A stretch of DNA of 64,000 nt from Microbacterium sp. (GTDB lineage Bacteria > Actinomycetota > Actinomycetes > Actinomycetales > Microbacteriaceae): positions 124,001 to 188,000 of the forward strand of contig NZ_JAPSLI010000006.1 in NCBI RefSeq assembly GCF_031180975.1, written 5' to 3'. The notes below the pieces were generated by a model. It made no database searches. It was given only the letters and a program-made list of their open reading frames with translations, and was not told the origin of the DNA. Shown in pieces: positions 42,651-50,640 of this stretch. A program made the position numbers and the translations under genes. Positions within the stretch are counted from its first letter, which is position 1; every line of letters begins with the position of its first letter.

Positions 42651-44954
42651 GTGAGCGCGGGGCAGCCGCAGGTCACGCCGATCATCGTTCACGGAGCGCG
42701 GACGAACAACCTCCGTGACGTGTCGCTCGAGGTGCCGAAGAAGATCCTGACGGTGTTCACCGGCATCTCGGGGTCGGGAAAGTCGTCGCTGGTGCTCGAC
42801 ACGATCGCCGCAGAGTCGCAGCGGTTGGTGAACGATTCGTACTCGACATTCATCCGCGCGCGGCTCCCGCAGATGCCGGCCCCGGACGTGCAGGCCATGG
42901 ACGGCCTCACGTTCACCGTGCTCATCGACCAGCGGCGCTTCACGGGAAACTCGCGCTCCACGGTCGCCACGGCGACCGACCTCGCTCCGCTGCTCCGGCT
43001 CGTCTTCTCGCGCATCGGCGAGCCGTCGGCGGGCTACTCCCCGGCGTACTCGTTCAACGACCCGTCCGGCATGTGCCCCACCTGCGAGGGACTGGGGACG
43101 GTGTACGACATCGATGAGGAGCAGCTCATCGACCCGGAGAAGAGCATCGACGAGGGACCGGTGCGCTTCAGCATGTTCCGGCCGGGGGTGTACCGCTGGA
43201 AGCGGTTCGCCCACGCCGGGCTGTTCGACCGGTCGAAGCCGCTGAAGGACTACACGTCCGACGAGATGGACCTCTTCCTCTATGCCGACAAGCTGAAGCT
43301 CGACAACCCCGACCCCGAGTTCCCGAAGAGCGCCCGCTTCGACGGAGTGATCACGCGCATGCGCGACGTGTACCTGAAGCAGGGGCGCCCGAAGATGTCG
43401 GCCGAGGTGCGGGAGGAACTGGATCGGCTGATCACGGTGCACGTCTGCCCTGATTGCCACGGCGCGCGCCTGAACGCGGCCGCGCGGGCGAGCAAGATCG
43501 ACGGGCGCTCGATCGTCGACTGGATGGGGATGCCAGTCTCGGAGCTGCGCGCGCTGGTCGAGAAGACCAGCGATGCGCGCGTCGCTCCGGCGCTCGGCGG
43601 CATTCGGAACGTGCTCGACGCTCTGCTCTCCGTCGGTCTCGGCTACCTCACCCTCGATCGGGAGTCCTCCACGCTGTCGGGCGGCGAGGCGCAGCGGGTG
43701 AAGATCGTGCGGCACCTCGGCAGCGCGCTCACCGACGTCACCTACGTGTTCGATGAACCCAGCACCGGCCTGCATCCTGCCGACATCCAGCGCCTCGTCG
43801 CGTTGCTGAAGCGCCTGCGCGACCGGGGGAACACGATCCTGGTGGTCGAGCACCACCCGCAGGTGATCGCCGTCGCCGATCACGTCGTCGACCTCGGGCC
43901 CGGAGCGGGGGCGGACGGTGGGCGCATCCAGTTCGAGGGCACATCGCAGGGCCTGCGCGAGGGCGACACGATCACCGGCCGCCTGCTCGCCGAGCCGCTC
44001 CACCTGCGTCGCGACCCGCGGTCGCCACGCGGGTCGGTACGAGTGACGGATGTCCGCGCACACAACCTGACCGGATTCGATGCAGACATCCCGCTGGGCG
44101 TGCTCACCGCCGTCACGGGGGTCGCAGGATCCGGGAAGAGCTCGTTCGCCACCGTGGAGCTGCCCCGGCAGCATCCGGAGTTCGTCGTGGTCGGGCAGGA
44201 CCCGCTGCGGGGCGGGGTGCGCTCGATGTCGCTCAGCGTGCTCGGGATAGCGGATGCCGTGCGCGAGGCGTTCTCGAAGGCGACCGGCCTGGATGCCTCG
44301 TGGTTCAGCTTCAACGCGAAAGGCGCCTGTCCGGCCTGCAGAGGCAAGGGCCACATCACGACCGAACTGGCCTTCCTCGACGACGTCTCCACACCGTGTG
44401 ACGCCTGCGGCGGGCTGCGCTTCAACGACACGGCGCTGGGTGCAGAGTTGAACGGTCGGTCGATCGCCGACGTGCTCGCCGCGACTCCCGCCGAGGTCGC
44501 GGAGATCTTCGCCGACGACCCGGGCATCTCCGACGCACTGCAGTGGGTGGAGCGAACCGGTCTCGGATACATGGCCGTCGGCCGATCGCTCGACACGCTC
44601 TCCGGCGGCGAGAAGCAGCGGTTGCTGCTGGCGCGGCATCTCAGCGATCCGCGCCGTGACCCCAAGGCGCCGATCGTGCTGGACGAGCCGACATCAGGCC
44701 TGCACCCGAACGATGTCGACACCATCAACAGCCTCTTCGACGATCTCGTCGGCGAGGGCACCACGCTCGTGGTGGTCGAGCACAACATGCGGGTCGTCGC
44801 GCAGGCCGATCACGTCATCGACATCGGCCCGGGTGCCGGATCCGAGGGCGGACGGCTGGTGTTCCAGGGTTCGCCGGCCGACCTCGTCGGGCTTGAGGAA
44901 TCGCTCACCGGGAGGGCGCTGGAGGCGGCGACGGCGCCAGCCGCTGCGGGCTGA
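42651..44954 (+). CDS. UvrA-like ABC ATPase (DrrC-type, drug-resistance/DNA-binding)
   Basis: A 767-residue protein, about 180 shorter than housekeeping UvrA (about 940-960). Two ABC halves are visible: Walker A GISGSGKSSL and GVAGSGKSSF, signatures LSGGEAQRVKIVRHL and LSGGEKQRLLLARHL, Walker B VFDEPSTGLHP and VLDEPTSGLHP. Zinc-type cysteine pairs CPTCEGLG, CPDCHG, CPACRGKG and CDACGG are retained. The length matches short paralogues such as DrrC of daunorubicin producers, which protect DNA from intercalating drugs. GTG start at 42651. Ends inside a terminator stem. Confidence 0.88.
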   Translation: MSAGQPQVTPIIVHGARTNNLRDVSLEVPKKILTVFTGISGSGKSSLVLDTIAAESQRLVNDSYSTFIRARLPQMPAPDVQAMDGLTFTVLIDQRRFTGNSRSTVATATDLAPLLRLVFSRIGEPSAGYSPAYSFNDPSGMCPTCEGLGTVYDIDEEQLIDPEKSIDEGPVRFSMFRPGVYRWKRFAHAGLFDRSKPLKDYTSDEMDLFLYADKLKLDNPDPEFPKSARFDGVITRMRDVYLKQGRPKMSAEVREELDRLITVHVCPDCHGARLNAAARASKIDGRSIVDWMGMPVSELRALVEKTSDARVAPALGGIRNVLDALLSVGLGYLTLDRESSTLSGGEAQRVKIVRHLGSALTDVTYVFDEPSTGLHPADIQRLVALLKRLRDRGNTILVVEHHPQVIAVADHVVDLGPGAGADGGRIQFEGTSQGLREGDTITGRLLAEPLHLRRDPRSPRGSVRVTDVRAHNLTGFDADIPLGVLTAVTGVAGSGKSSFATVELPRQHPEFVVVGQDPLRGGVRSMSLSVLGIADAVREAFSKATGLDASWFSFNAKGACPACRGKGHITTELAFLDDVSTPCDACGGLRFNDTALGAELNGRSIADVLAATPAEVAEIFADDPGISDALQWVERTGLGYMAVGRSLDTLSGGEKQRLLLARHLSDPRRDPKAPIVLDEPTSGLHPNDVDTINSLFDDLVGEGTTLVVVEHNMRVVAQADHVIDIGPGAGSEGGRLVFQGSPADLVGLEESLTGRALEAATAPAAAG

Positions 44955-44981
44955 CCACCGTCACCGGTGTCAGCCCGCAGC
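44943..44981. terminator. Bidirectional terminator shared by the UvrA-like and proC stop codons
   Basis: GCTGCGGGCTGAC (44943-44955) and GTCAGCCCGCAGC (44969-44981) form a perfect 13-bp stem with a 13-nt loop. The stop codons of both convergent genes (TGA at 44952-44954 plus strand and at 44970-44972 minus strand) lie in the arms. Confidence 0.8.
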
Positions 44982-45833
44982 CAGTTCCTCCGCGCGCACG
45001 ACCGCAGCCTGCGTCGCACGGTCGAGGATGCTGTCGATGTTCGCGGCGTCCAGCACCTCGAGCGCGGCCTGGGTGGTGCCGCCGGGGCTGGTGACCTGAA
45101 CCCGGAGATTCGCCGGGGTGTCGCCGGTCGCCGTCAGAAGTTCGACAGCGCCGCGCACGGTGCCCTCGACCAGCAGCTTCGCATCCTCGTCCGAGAAGCC
45201 CCGCGCACGGGCGGCATCGGCGAACTTCTCGATGAAGTGGAAGACGTAGGCGGGCCCGGAGCCGGAGATGCTGGTGAGCGCGTCGATGCGCTCCTCATCC
45301 ACGACGAGCACGTCGCCGATGGTCGAGAAGAGCACCTTGGCCCGCTCAAGGTCCCGCCCATCGGCCCGGGAGCCGGGCGCGATGCCGGTGACTCCCGCCC
45401 GAACACGAGCGGGCGAGTTCGGCATGACCCTGACGACGGCGACGTTCTCGGGCAGGTGTTCCTCGAGCGCGGAAGTCGGCACGCCGGCGGCGATCGAGAT
45501 CACCGTGACATCGTCGCCCAGGGAGTCGGCGATCTCGCGAAGGAGATCGCGGATCTGGTGGGGCTTGACCGCCACGATCACGATGCCGGCGCCGTCGACG
45601 GCGCGCCGGTTCGCGGTGGGGTCGACCGATCCGTCGTACCCGGTGATGCCCGGGTGCAGTGACGCCAGCTCGGACACCCGCTCAGACCACTGGTCAGAGA
45701 TCCGGATCCCACCGCGGATGTCGATGCCGGACTCCACGAGCCCGTGCAGGATCGCGCCACCCATCGCTCCGACGCCGAGCAGGGCGATGCTCGGAAGAAC
45801 GTCGCCCTGCTCGGTGTTTCGCGTTTCGCTCAT
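44970..45833 (-). CDS. proC: Pyrroline-5-carboxylate reductase
   Basis: A 287-residue reductase. The Rossmann motif LLGVGAMGGA is near residue 18, VKPHQIRDLL and MPNSPARVRAGVTGI follow, then SISGSGPAYVFHFIE and SPGGTTQAALEVL in the C-terminal dimerisation domain. It reduces pyrroline-5-carboxylate to proline with NAD(P)H. Its start lies 1 bp after the stop of the upstream GGCT-like gene, so they share a transcript; this link of proC to a gamma-glutamyl type enzyme is notable since 5-oxoproline, glutamate and proline are connected. Confidence 0.9.
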   Translation of the reverse strand: MSETRNTEQGDVLPSIALLGVGAMGGAILHGLVESGIDIRGGIRISDQWSERVSELASLHPGITGYDGSVDPTANRRAVDGAGIVIVAVKPHQIRDLLREIADSLGDDVTVISIAAGVPTSALEEHLPENVAVVRVMPNSPARVRAGVTGIAPGSRADGRDLERAKVLFSTIGDVLVVDEERIDALTSISGSGPAYVFHFIEKFADAARARGFSDEDAKLLVEGTVRGAVELLTATGDTPANLRVQVTSPGGTTQAALEVLDAANIDSILDRATQAAVVRAEELAAG

Positions 45834-45834
45834 C

Positions 45835-46335
45835 TCAGCGAGTGGCCGCAGACCGGCCGGGGGTCGCCGCCGGCATCGGACGGTCGAAGTCGGGGCACTC
45901 GGCGGCTTCCTCGAACGTCTTCTCGATGGACTGGACGTACTCCTCGGGGAACTTCTGCTCGCGGAATCCGTTCGGCACGCGCTCCCAGTAATAGCGCGGC
46001 GGGCGCATGCGCTTGCCAGGCTGCTGCAGCACGTAGGTGAAGCAGTCGTAGTAGTTGCCGTCCTCACCCTTGGCGGTGAGGAAGACGATGTCGAAGTCGT
46101 CGAAGTCGTCGTTCACACGGTCATCGTTCACCTCGTAGACCATGCCCTGGGCGGTCTTGCCGAGCGCCGACCCACGATCGGCGAGGTGGCACCATCCGCG
46201 ATCCTCGCGGTCACCGGCGGCACGGAACTGGATCTCGTGGTTCGCCACGCTCGCCTTGGTGATCGGCTTGGACTCGGGAAGGTACTTCGCACGCTCTTCG
46301 TCGAGCAGGTAGGTGCAGTATCCGAAGTAGTACAT
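45835..46335 (-). CDS. Gamma-glutamylcyclotransferase (AIG2)-like protein
   Basis: A 166-residue protein beginning MYYFGYCTYLLDEERAK, reminiscent of the Y-G-S-N-L glycine loop of GGCT/AIG2 proteins but with Y-C-T-Y-L in its place. The middle has GMVYEVNDDRVNDDFDDFD, where these enzymes carry an acidic catalytic residue, and YYDCFTYV. GGCTs release 5-oxoproline from gamma-glutamyl compounds; activity here is only a suggestion. AAGGAGA lies 6 nt before the ATG at 46335. Preceded by a tandem 12-bp repeat and by the CGGTATACAG element. Confidence 0.65.
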   Translation of the reverse strand: MYYFGYCTYLLDEERAKYLPESKPITKASVANHEIQFRAAGDREDRGWCHLADRGSALGKTAQGMVYEVNDDRVNDDFDDFDIVFLTAKGEDGNYYDCFTYVLQQPGKRMRPPRYYWERVPNGFREQKFPEEYVQSIEKTFEEAAECPDFDRPMPAATPGRSAATR

Positions 46336-46344
46336 CTTCTCTCC

Positions 46345-46368
46345 TTGGTCTTCCGGTTGGTCTTCCGG
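46345..46368. repeat. Tandem duplication of a 12-mer in the 5' leader of the GGCT-like gene
   Basis: TTGGTCTTCCGG occurs twice back to back (46345-46356 and 46357-46368), directly upstream of the ribosome binding site of the minus-strand gene. Confidence 0.7.
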
Positions 46369-46378
46369 CGCGATCCGC

Positions 46379-46402
46379 GCGTGTACACGCTACTGTATAC
46401 CG
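46379..46402. promoter_or_regulatory. Candidate GntR operator between divergent GGCT-like and MFS genes
   Basis: The minus-strand string CGGTATACAGT (46392-46402) matches elements before three other genes of the region. A perfect palindrome GCGTGTACACGC (46379-46390) lies next to it. Both divergent promoters would be covered. Confidence 0.6.
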
Positions 46403-46446
46403 TTCTGGCCATGGTCGCGAGTTCCGAGCGTATGCTGGTGAGGCTC

Positions 46447-47694
46447 ATGGCTACAGACACCACCGGCATCCCCGTCTTCGATTCGCGCCCCCGCGGGCGA
46501 GCGATGTTCTCATCCCTGCGCAATCGCGCCTACCGACTGTTTCTCGCGAGTCAGTCGCTGTCGACGATCGCGGTCTGGGCGCAGCGTATCGCCGTCGACT
46601 GGACACTGATGGAGCTGACCGGCGACATCACCCTCGTGGGCATGCTCGTCGTGCTGCAGTTCGGGCCGGTGCTCCTGCTCGGGATGTGGGGAGGCGTGCT
46701 GGTCGACCGCTACCCGACGAAGATGCTGATGATGGCCAGCCAGTCCCTCGCATTCGCCGTCTGCGCGACGCTCGCCGTGGTCGCACTGTCGGGGGCGCTC
46801 GCACCCTGGGTCCTCTTCGCGTGTGCCGGCGTGCTCGGCCTCTCCGCAGTGGTGGATCAGCCCGCGCGCCAGGTGCTGGTCGGTCAGGTCGTACCGGGGA
46901 AGGACCTCTCCAACGCGATCAGCATGAACTCGATCGTGTTCCAGGTGGGCGGGATGATCGGGCCGGCGGTCAGCGGGCTGCTGCTGGCGGGCCCCGGGGC
47001 GTCGGCGGCCTTCCTCGTTGCGGCGGCACTGCACCTCGTGGCGCTCGTTTCGATGGGCGTGCTCTTCGCCACGGCGACTCTGATCCCGCGCGCGAAGGGT
47101 GCGCGCGGGCGCGGGCAGATCGTCGCCGCTCTGCGCTACGCGGCGTCGAAGCCCGAGATCCACGTGACGCTCACGCTGCTGGTGTTCGTGTGCGTGGTCG
47201 GGCTGAACTGGCCGGTGATCCTGGTGTCGATGATGACGACCGAGTTCGCATCCGGGCCGGACGGGTACGGATTGGCGAACACCGCCCTCGCAGCCGGCTC
47301 CCTCCTCGGCGCGCTCGCATCGCTGCGACGCGTGCACCGCGGGCTGCGCACGGTGATCCTCAGCGTCTCGGTGATGTGCTTCCTGCGCTTGCTGTGCGGG
47401 TTCGCTCCCGCTGAATGGACCTTCCTCCTCGCCGTCGGTTCGACCGGTGTCGGTCTGATCCTGATGTGGACGGCGGCCAATTCACTGTTGCAGTGGTCGA
47501 GCAACACCGGCATCCGTGGTCGGATCATGTCGCTCTACCTGATGATCGCCGTCGGCGGCCAGGCACTCGGTGGCCCCTTGCTCGGGTGGGGCTGCGCGAC
47601 GGTCGGCCCGAGGGCGACCCTGGTGATCTCCGCCGCGATCCCGCTGCTGGCGGCGGGAGTGCTCACCCTGCTGCAGCTGCGCAGGACACGCTGA
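46447..47694 (+). CDS. MFS transporter
   Basis: A 415-residue major facilitator with about twelve hydrophobic segments; RNRAYRLFLASQSLSTIAVWAQRIAVDWTL at the start (about residues 20-50) and VDRYPTKMLMM in the 2-3 loop are typical of the MFS_3/enterobactin exporter-like group. Start chosen at ATG 46447, although in-frame ATGs at 46432 and 46411 exist; TATGCT at 46430-46435 may be the -10. It is followed 40 bp later by the GntR gene, so the pair forms one transcript. Substrate unknown. Confidence 0.87.
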   Translation: MATDTTGIPVFDSRPRGRAMFSSLRNRAYRLFLASQSLSTIAVWAQRIAVDWTLMELTGDITLVGMLVVLQFGPVLLLGMWGGVLVDRYPTKMLMMASQSLAFAVCATLAVVALSGALAPWVLFACAGVLGLSAVVDQPARQVLVGQVVPGKDLSNAISMNSIVFQVGGMIGPAVSGLLLAGPGASAAFLVAAALHLVALVSMGVLFATATLIPRAKGARGRGQIVAALRYAASKPEIHVTLTLLVFVCVVGLNWPVILVSMMTTEFASGPDGYGLANTALAAGSLLGALASLRRVHRGLRTVILSVSVMCFLRLLCGFAPAEWTFLLAVGSTGVGLILMWTAANSLLQWSSNTGIRGRIMSLYLMIAVGGQALGGPLLGWGCATVGPRATLVISAAIPLLAAGVLTLLQLRRTR

Positions 47695-47734
47695 TGGCGT
47701 GGATACACTTCTCGACAGAGCGAAAGGACGCACT

Positions 47735-48388
47735 GTGACACGAACGGCTTTCAGCGCGGAGCACGCGGCCGACCAGGTGCATGTCCGTCTGCGAGATGCG
47801 ATTCTGAGCGGCGAGATGCGCCCCAATCACCGGCTGGTCGAGGTGGACCTCGCCGCGGAGCTCGGGGTCAGTCGCACCCCGGTGCGCGAAGCCCTGCTGC
47901 GCCTTCGCCACGAAGGTCTGGTGGTGCGACGAAAGGGATGGGTGGTCCGCGACCACGACCCGGCGGAGGTCCTGGAGTACCTCGAGGCTCGTGCGGCACT
48001 GGAATCGGTCACCGCCGGCCTCGCTGCCACACGTATCACCGAAGAGCAGCTGAAGCAGTTGCGCGAACTGCTCGATGCGATGTCGGATCGAACGCGATCC
48101 CGGCGCGAGATCAACACCCTCAACAGCCACTTCCACGCGCTCATCACCGAGGCTGCGGGCAACTCCGTCCTTACGACCTTCGCCCGAAACACCGACATCA
48201 ACTACTGGACATTCACCACCCCGATCGTGTTCACCGAGGCCGACGACCAGCGCGTGGATGACGAGCATCGCACGCTGCTCGACGCTCTCGAGCGGGGCGA
48301 TGCCGATGCCGCGGAGAAGGTCGCGAAGACGCACGTGCTGGCGACGGCGGGAATCATCGCGCGATCCCTCGGCCTCGACATGCGTTGA
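47735..48388 (+). CDS. GntR-family regulator, FadR/FCD subgroup
   Basis: A 217-residue regulator. The winged helix spans residues about 10-75 (LVEVDLAAELGVSRTPVREALLRLRHEGLV), and the FCD ligand domain about 85-210 with the metal/carboxylate ligands in ARAALE, N-S-x-F-H (NSHFHALI) and the C-terminal HVLATAG. Members respond to organic acids, amino acids or sugar acids. GTG start with AAAGGA 7 nt upstream. FadR-type proteins often bind sequences with a central GTATAC, and such sites lie before four transcription units around it. Confidence 0.9.
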   Translation: MTRTAFSAEHAADQVHVRLRDAILSGEMRPNHRLVEVDLAAELGVSRTPVREALLRLRHEGLVVRRKGWVVRDHDPAEVLEYLEARAALESVTAGLAATRITEEQLKQLRELLDAMSDRTRSRREINTLNSHFHALITEAAGNSVLTTFARNTDINYWTFTTPIVFTEADDQRVDDEHRTLLDALERGDADAAEKVAKTHVLATAGIIARSLGLDMR

Positions 48389-48430
48389 AAATCGACAAGC
48401 TCGTCGAACGCTGCGCAGTCAGATACATCT

Positions 48431-48440
48431 CTGTATACTG
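48431..48440. promoter_or_regulatory. Candidate GntR operator and -10 of the VOC gene
   Basis: CTGTATACTG contains the -10 hexamer TATACT (48434-48439), 7 nt before the ATG at 48447. Its complement CAGTATACAG fits the regional consensus. Binding there would block transcription. Confidence 0.6.
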
Positions 48441-48446
48441 AACCGC

Positions 48447-48905
48447 ATGCACGAAGACTCTGCGCCCCTACCCGGTCCGTTCCGCCGTCTCCACCACGTG
48501 TGCGTGATCGTCCGCGACCTTGAGAAGTCCGTCGAGTACTACGAGAAGCTCGGCATCGGACCGTGGTACGACTACCCGAAGTCGAGCCCGTACGTTGAAC
48601 TCGAGGTACCCAGCGAGGAGGGCACCAAGGCGATGCGCTACAAGTGCTGCGACCTGCAGAACTTCCAGCTGCAGCTGTGCGAGCCCAGCGAGCACGACAC
48701 TCCGCAGCGCCGCTTCCTCGACGAGCGCGGCGAGGGCGTCTTCCACCTGGGCTTCGACGTCGATGACCTGCCAGGGTCGGTGCAGCAGGGCCGCGACCTC
48801 GGCCTCGACATCATCTCGCGCGGGCTCCGCGAGAACGGCACGGGATTCTGCTACTTCGACACCCGCGACGGGGCCGGTACGATCCTCGAGATCCGCAAGA
48901 GCTAA
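48447..48905 (+). CDS. VOC-family protein (glyoxalase/epimerase-like)
   Basis: A 152-residue vicinal oxygen chelate protein. LHHVCVIVRDLEKSVEYYEKLG gives the first metal-ligand His near residue 17, FHLGFDVDD another His near 99, and GTILEI the C-terminal Glu; these fit methylmalonyl-CoA epimerase or glyoxalase-type metal sites. The family handles CoA esters, thiol conjugates or dioxygenation. The ATG at 48447 has TATACT 7 nt upstream and no ribosome binding site, so the mRNA is probably leaderless. Its stop overlaps the convergent EamA gene by 4 bp. Confidence 0.88.
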   Translation: MHEDSAPLPGPFRRLHHVCVIVRDLEKSVEYYEKLGIGPWYDYPKSSPYVELEVPSEEGTKAMRYKCCDLQNFQLQLCEPSEHDTPQRRFLDERGEGVFHLGFDVDDLPGSVQQGRDLGLDIISRGLRENGTGFCYFDTRDGAGTILEIRKS

Positions 48906-49858
48906 GAAGTCAGATCCGCGCTGCCGACTCGCTCAGGCACGACCATCCGGCGACCCCAGGGCATTCGGGAGGCGCCGAACACGATGACGCCCGCGAGGAT
49001 GATCGCCAGTGCGATCCAGCCCGTCGCGCTGGGCCGCTCGTGCAGCACGACGACGCCGAGCAGCACCCCGACTGCGGGCTGCAGATACGTGTTCATGCTG
49101 GTCGCAGTGGATCCCCACGTGCGGATGAAGTAGAAGAACAGCACATAGGCGAACGCCGAGCCGAGGATGCCGAGCTCGAGCACCGCGATCAGCGGAATCA
49201 GCCCCAGATCTTCGACGTGCCAGCTGCCGGTCATCGTGGTGACCGGCGCGAGCCACAGCATCCCGAATCCGAGTTGCAGGAACGCGACCATGATCGGATC
49301 GACGGACGAGACGAACGTGCGCGTGTAGATGTTGGCGACCGCGTAGACCGCCGAGGTGACCACGATCACGACGGGCCAGAACCATCCGCCCCCGCCGCCG
49401 CCGCCGGCCGTGAGCAGCACCACTCCGCCGAATGCCAGCACGATCCCGACGAGCCTCAGCGTGCTGAACTTCTCTGCGCGGGTGACGAAGGTCGCGAACA
49501 GGAAGACGAAGATGGGCGTCGTGCTGGACAGCACGATCGCCGTGGACGAGTTCACCCAGACCTGCGCCCAGGTGAGCAGCGTGTACGGCATCGCGATGCT
49601 GATGAGGCCGAGAACCACGAAGTGCCCCCAGAGGCGCCGGGTCTGGGGCAGCCGGCGTCTTGTCAACACCACGACGAGCCCCAGGACGACGGTGGCGAGC
49701 ACCATCCTCAGCTGCACGAGCAGGAAGGGGTTGAAGGCGCGAAGCGCGAGCGCGGTGAAGAAGAAGCTCGAGCCCCAGATCGTCGTCATCAGGGCGTAAA
49801 GCCCGATCCGGCCGGGCGTGACGAGCTCACCCGGCCGGGCGACATGGCCGCCGGTCAT
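48902..49858 (-). CDS. EamA-family (DMT) transporter
   Basis: A 318-residue protein with ten hydrophobic segments in two EamA repeats, the first around residues 20-150 and the second around 165-300; a glycine run (about eight) links them. DMT transporters mostly export amino acids, their analogues or metabolites. It is the last gene of the operon starting with the amino-acid ABC importer, 1 bp after the ATPase gene, so importer and exporter are co-produced. TAG stop. Confidence 0.88.
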   Translation of the reverse strand: MTGGHVARPGELVTPGRIGLYALMTTIWGSSFFFTALALRAFNPFLLVQLRMVLATVVLGLVVVLTRRRLPQTRRLWGHFVVLGLISIAMPYTLLTWAQVWVNSSTAIVLSSTTPIFVFLFATFVTRAEKFSTLRLVGIVLAFGGVVLLTAGGGGGGGWFWPVVIVVTSAVYAVANIYTRTFVSSVDPIMVAFLQLGFGMLWLAPVTTMTGSWHVEDLGLIPLIAVLELGILGSAFAYVLFFYFIRTWGSTATSMNTYLQPAVGVLLGVVVLHERPSATGWIALAIILAGVIVFGASRMPWGRRMVVPERVGSADLTS

Positions 49859-49859
49859 G

Positions 49860-50636
49860 TCACTCGGACATCCTCGCCAGGAACGTCCTGGTCCGCTCGT
49901 GCTCGGGGTCGTTGAGCAGCTTCTCGGCCGAACCCGCTTCGAGGATGCGCCCTTCGACCATGAAGATGATGTAGTCGGCGATCTCGCGTACGAGCGGGAT
50001 GTCGTGCGTGGCCATGAGCATCGTGCGATTGTTCTCGGCCATGCCCTTGATGACGGCGGCGACCTCCACGCGCAGCTCCGGGTCGAGCGCGCTGGTCGGC
50101 TCGTCGAGCAGGATCATCGCCGGCTCCATGGCCAGCGCCCGGGCGATCGCGACACGCTGCTGCTGACCGCCGGACAGCTGAGCCGGAAAGCGGTCCTCCT
50201 TGCCCTCGAGACCGACCTTTGCGAGATAGTCCAGCGCGACCTCACGCGCCTGACGGCGCGGCGTCTTGAGCACCTCGACCTGCCCGTACACGACATTGTC
50301 GAGCGCCGTCATGTGGCGGAAGAGGTTGAAGTTCTGAAAGACCATCCCGACCTTGGCGCGCTGCTTGGCGGCTTCCTTGTCCGAGAGTTCGTGCAGCTCC
50401 TTGCCGACCTTGCGATACCCGATCAGCTCGCCGTCGATCTCGACGGTGCCCGAGTCGATCGGATACAGGTTGTTGACGCAGCGCAGGAAGGTCGACTTGC
50501 CCGCCCCGGACGGGCCGATCAGCGCGACGACCTCGCCCTCGTGCACCTTCACCGACACGTCCTGCAGCACCTTCACCTCGCCGAAGGATTTGTAGACGTG
50601 GCTGGACTCCATTTTGAGAATGTTGTGTTCAGTCAT
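49860..50636 (-). CDS. Polar amino acid ABC transporter ATPase
   Basis: A 258-residue GlnQ/HisP-type ATPase. Walker A GPSGAGKST, Q-loop VFQNFNLFRHMTALDNV, signature LSGGQQQRVAIARAL and Walker B ILLDEPTSALDPE are all intact. QNFNLFxHMT is diagnostic for polar amino acid importers. Four bases separate its ATG from the permease stop. Confidence 0.93.
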   Translation of the reverse strand: MTEHNILKMESSHVYKSFGEVKVLQDVSVKVHEGEVVALIGPSGAGKSTFLRCVNNLYPIDSGTVEIDGELIGYRKVGKELHELSDKEAAKQRAKVGMVFQNFNLFRHMTALDNVVYGQVEVLKTPRRQAREVALDYLAKVGLEGKEDRFPAQLSGGQQQRVAIARALAMEPAMILLDEPTSALDPELRVEVAAVIKGMAENNRTMLMATHDIPLVREIADYIIFMVEGRILEAGSAEKLLNDPEHERTRTFLARMSE

Positions 50637-50640
50637 GTGA

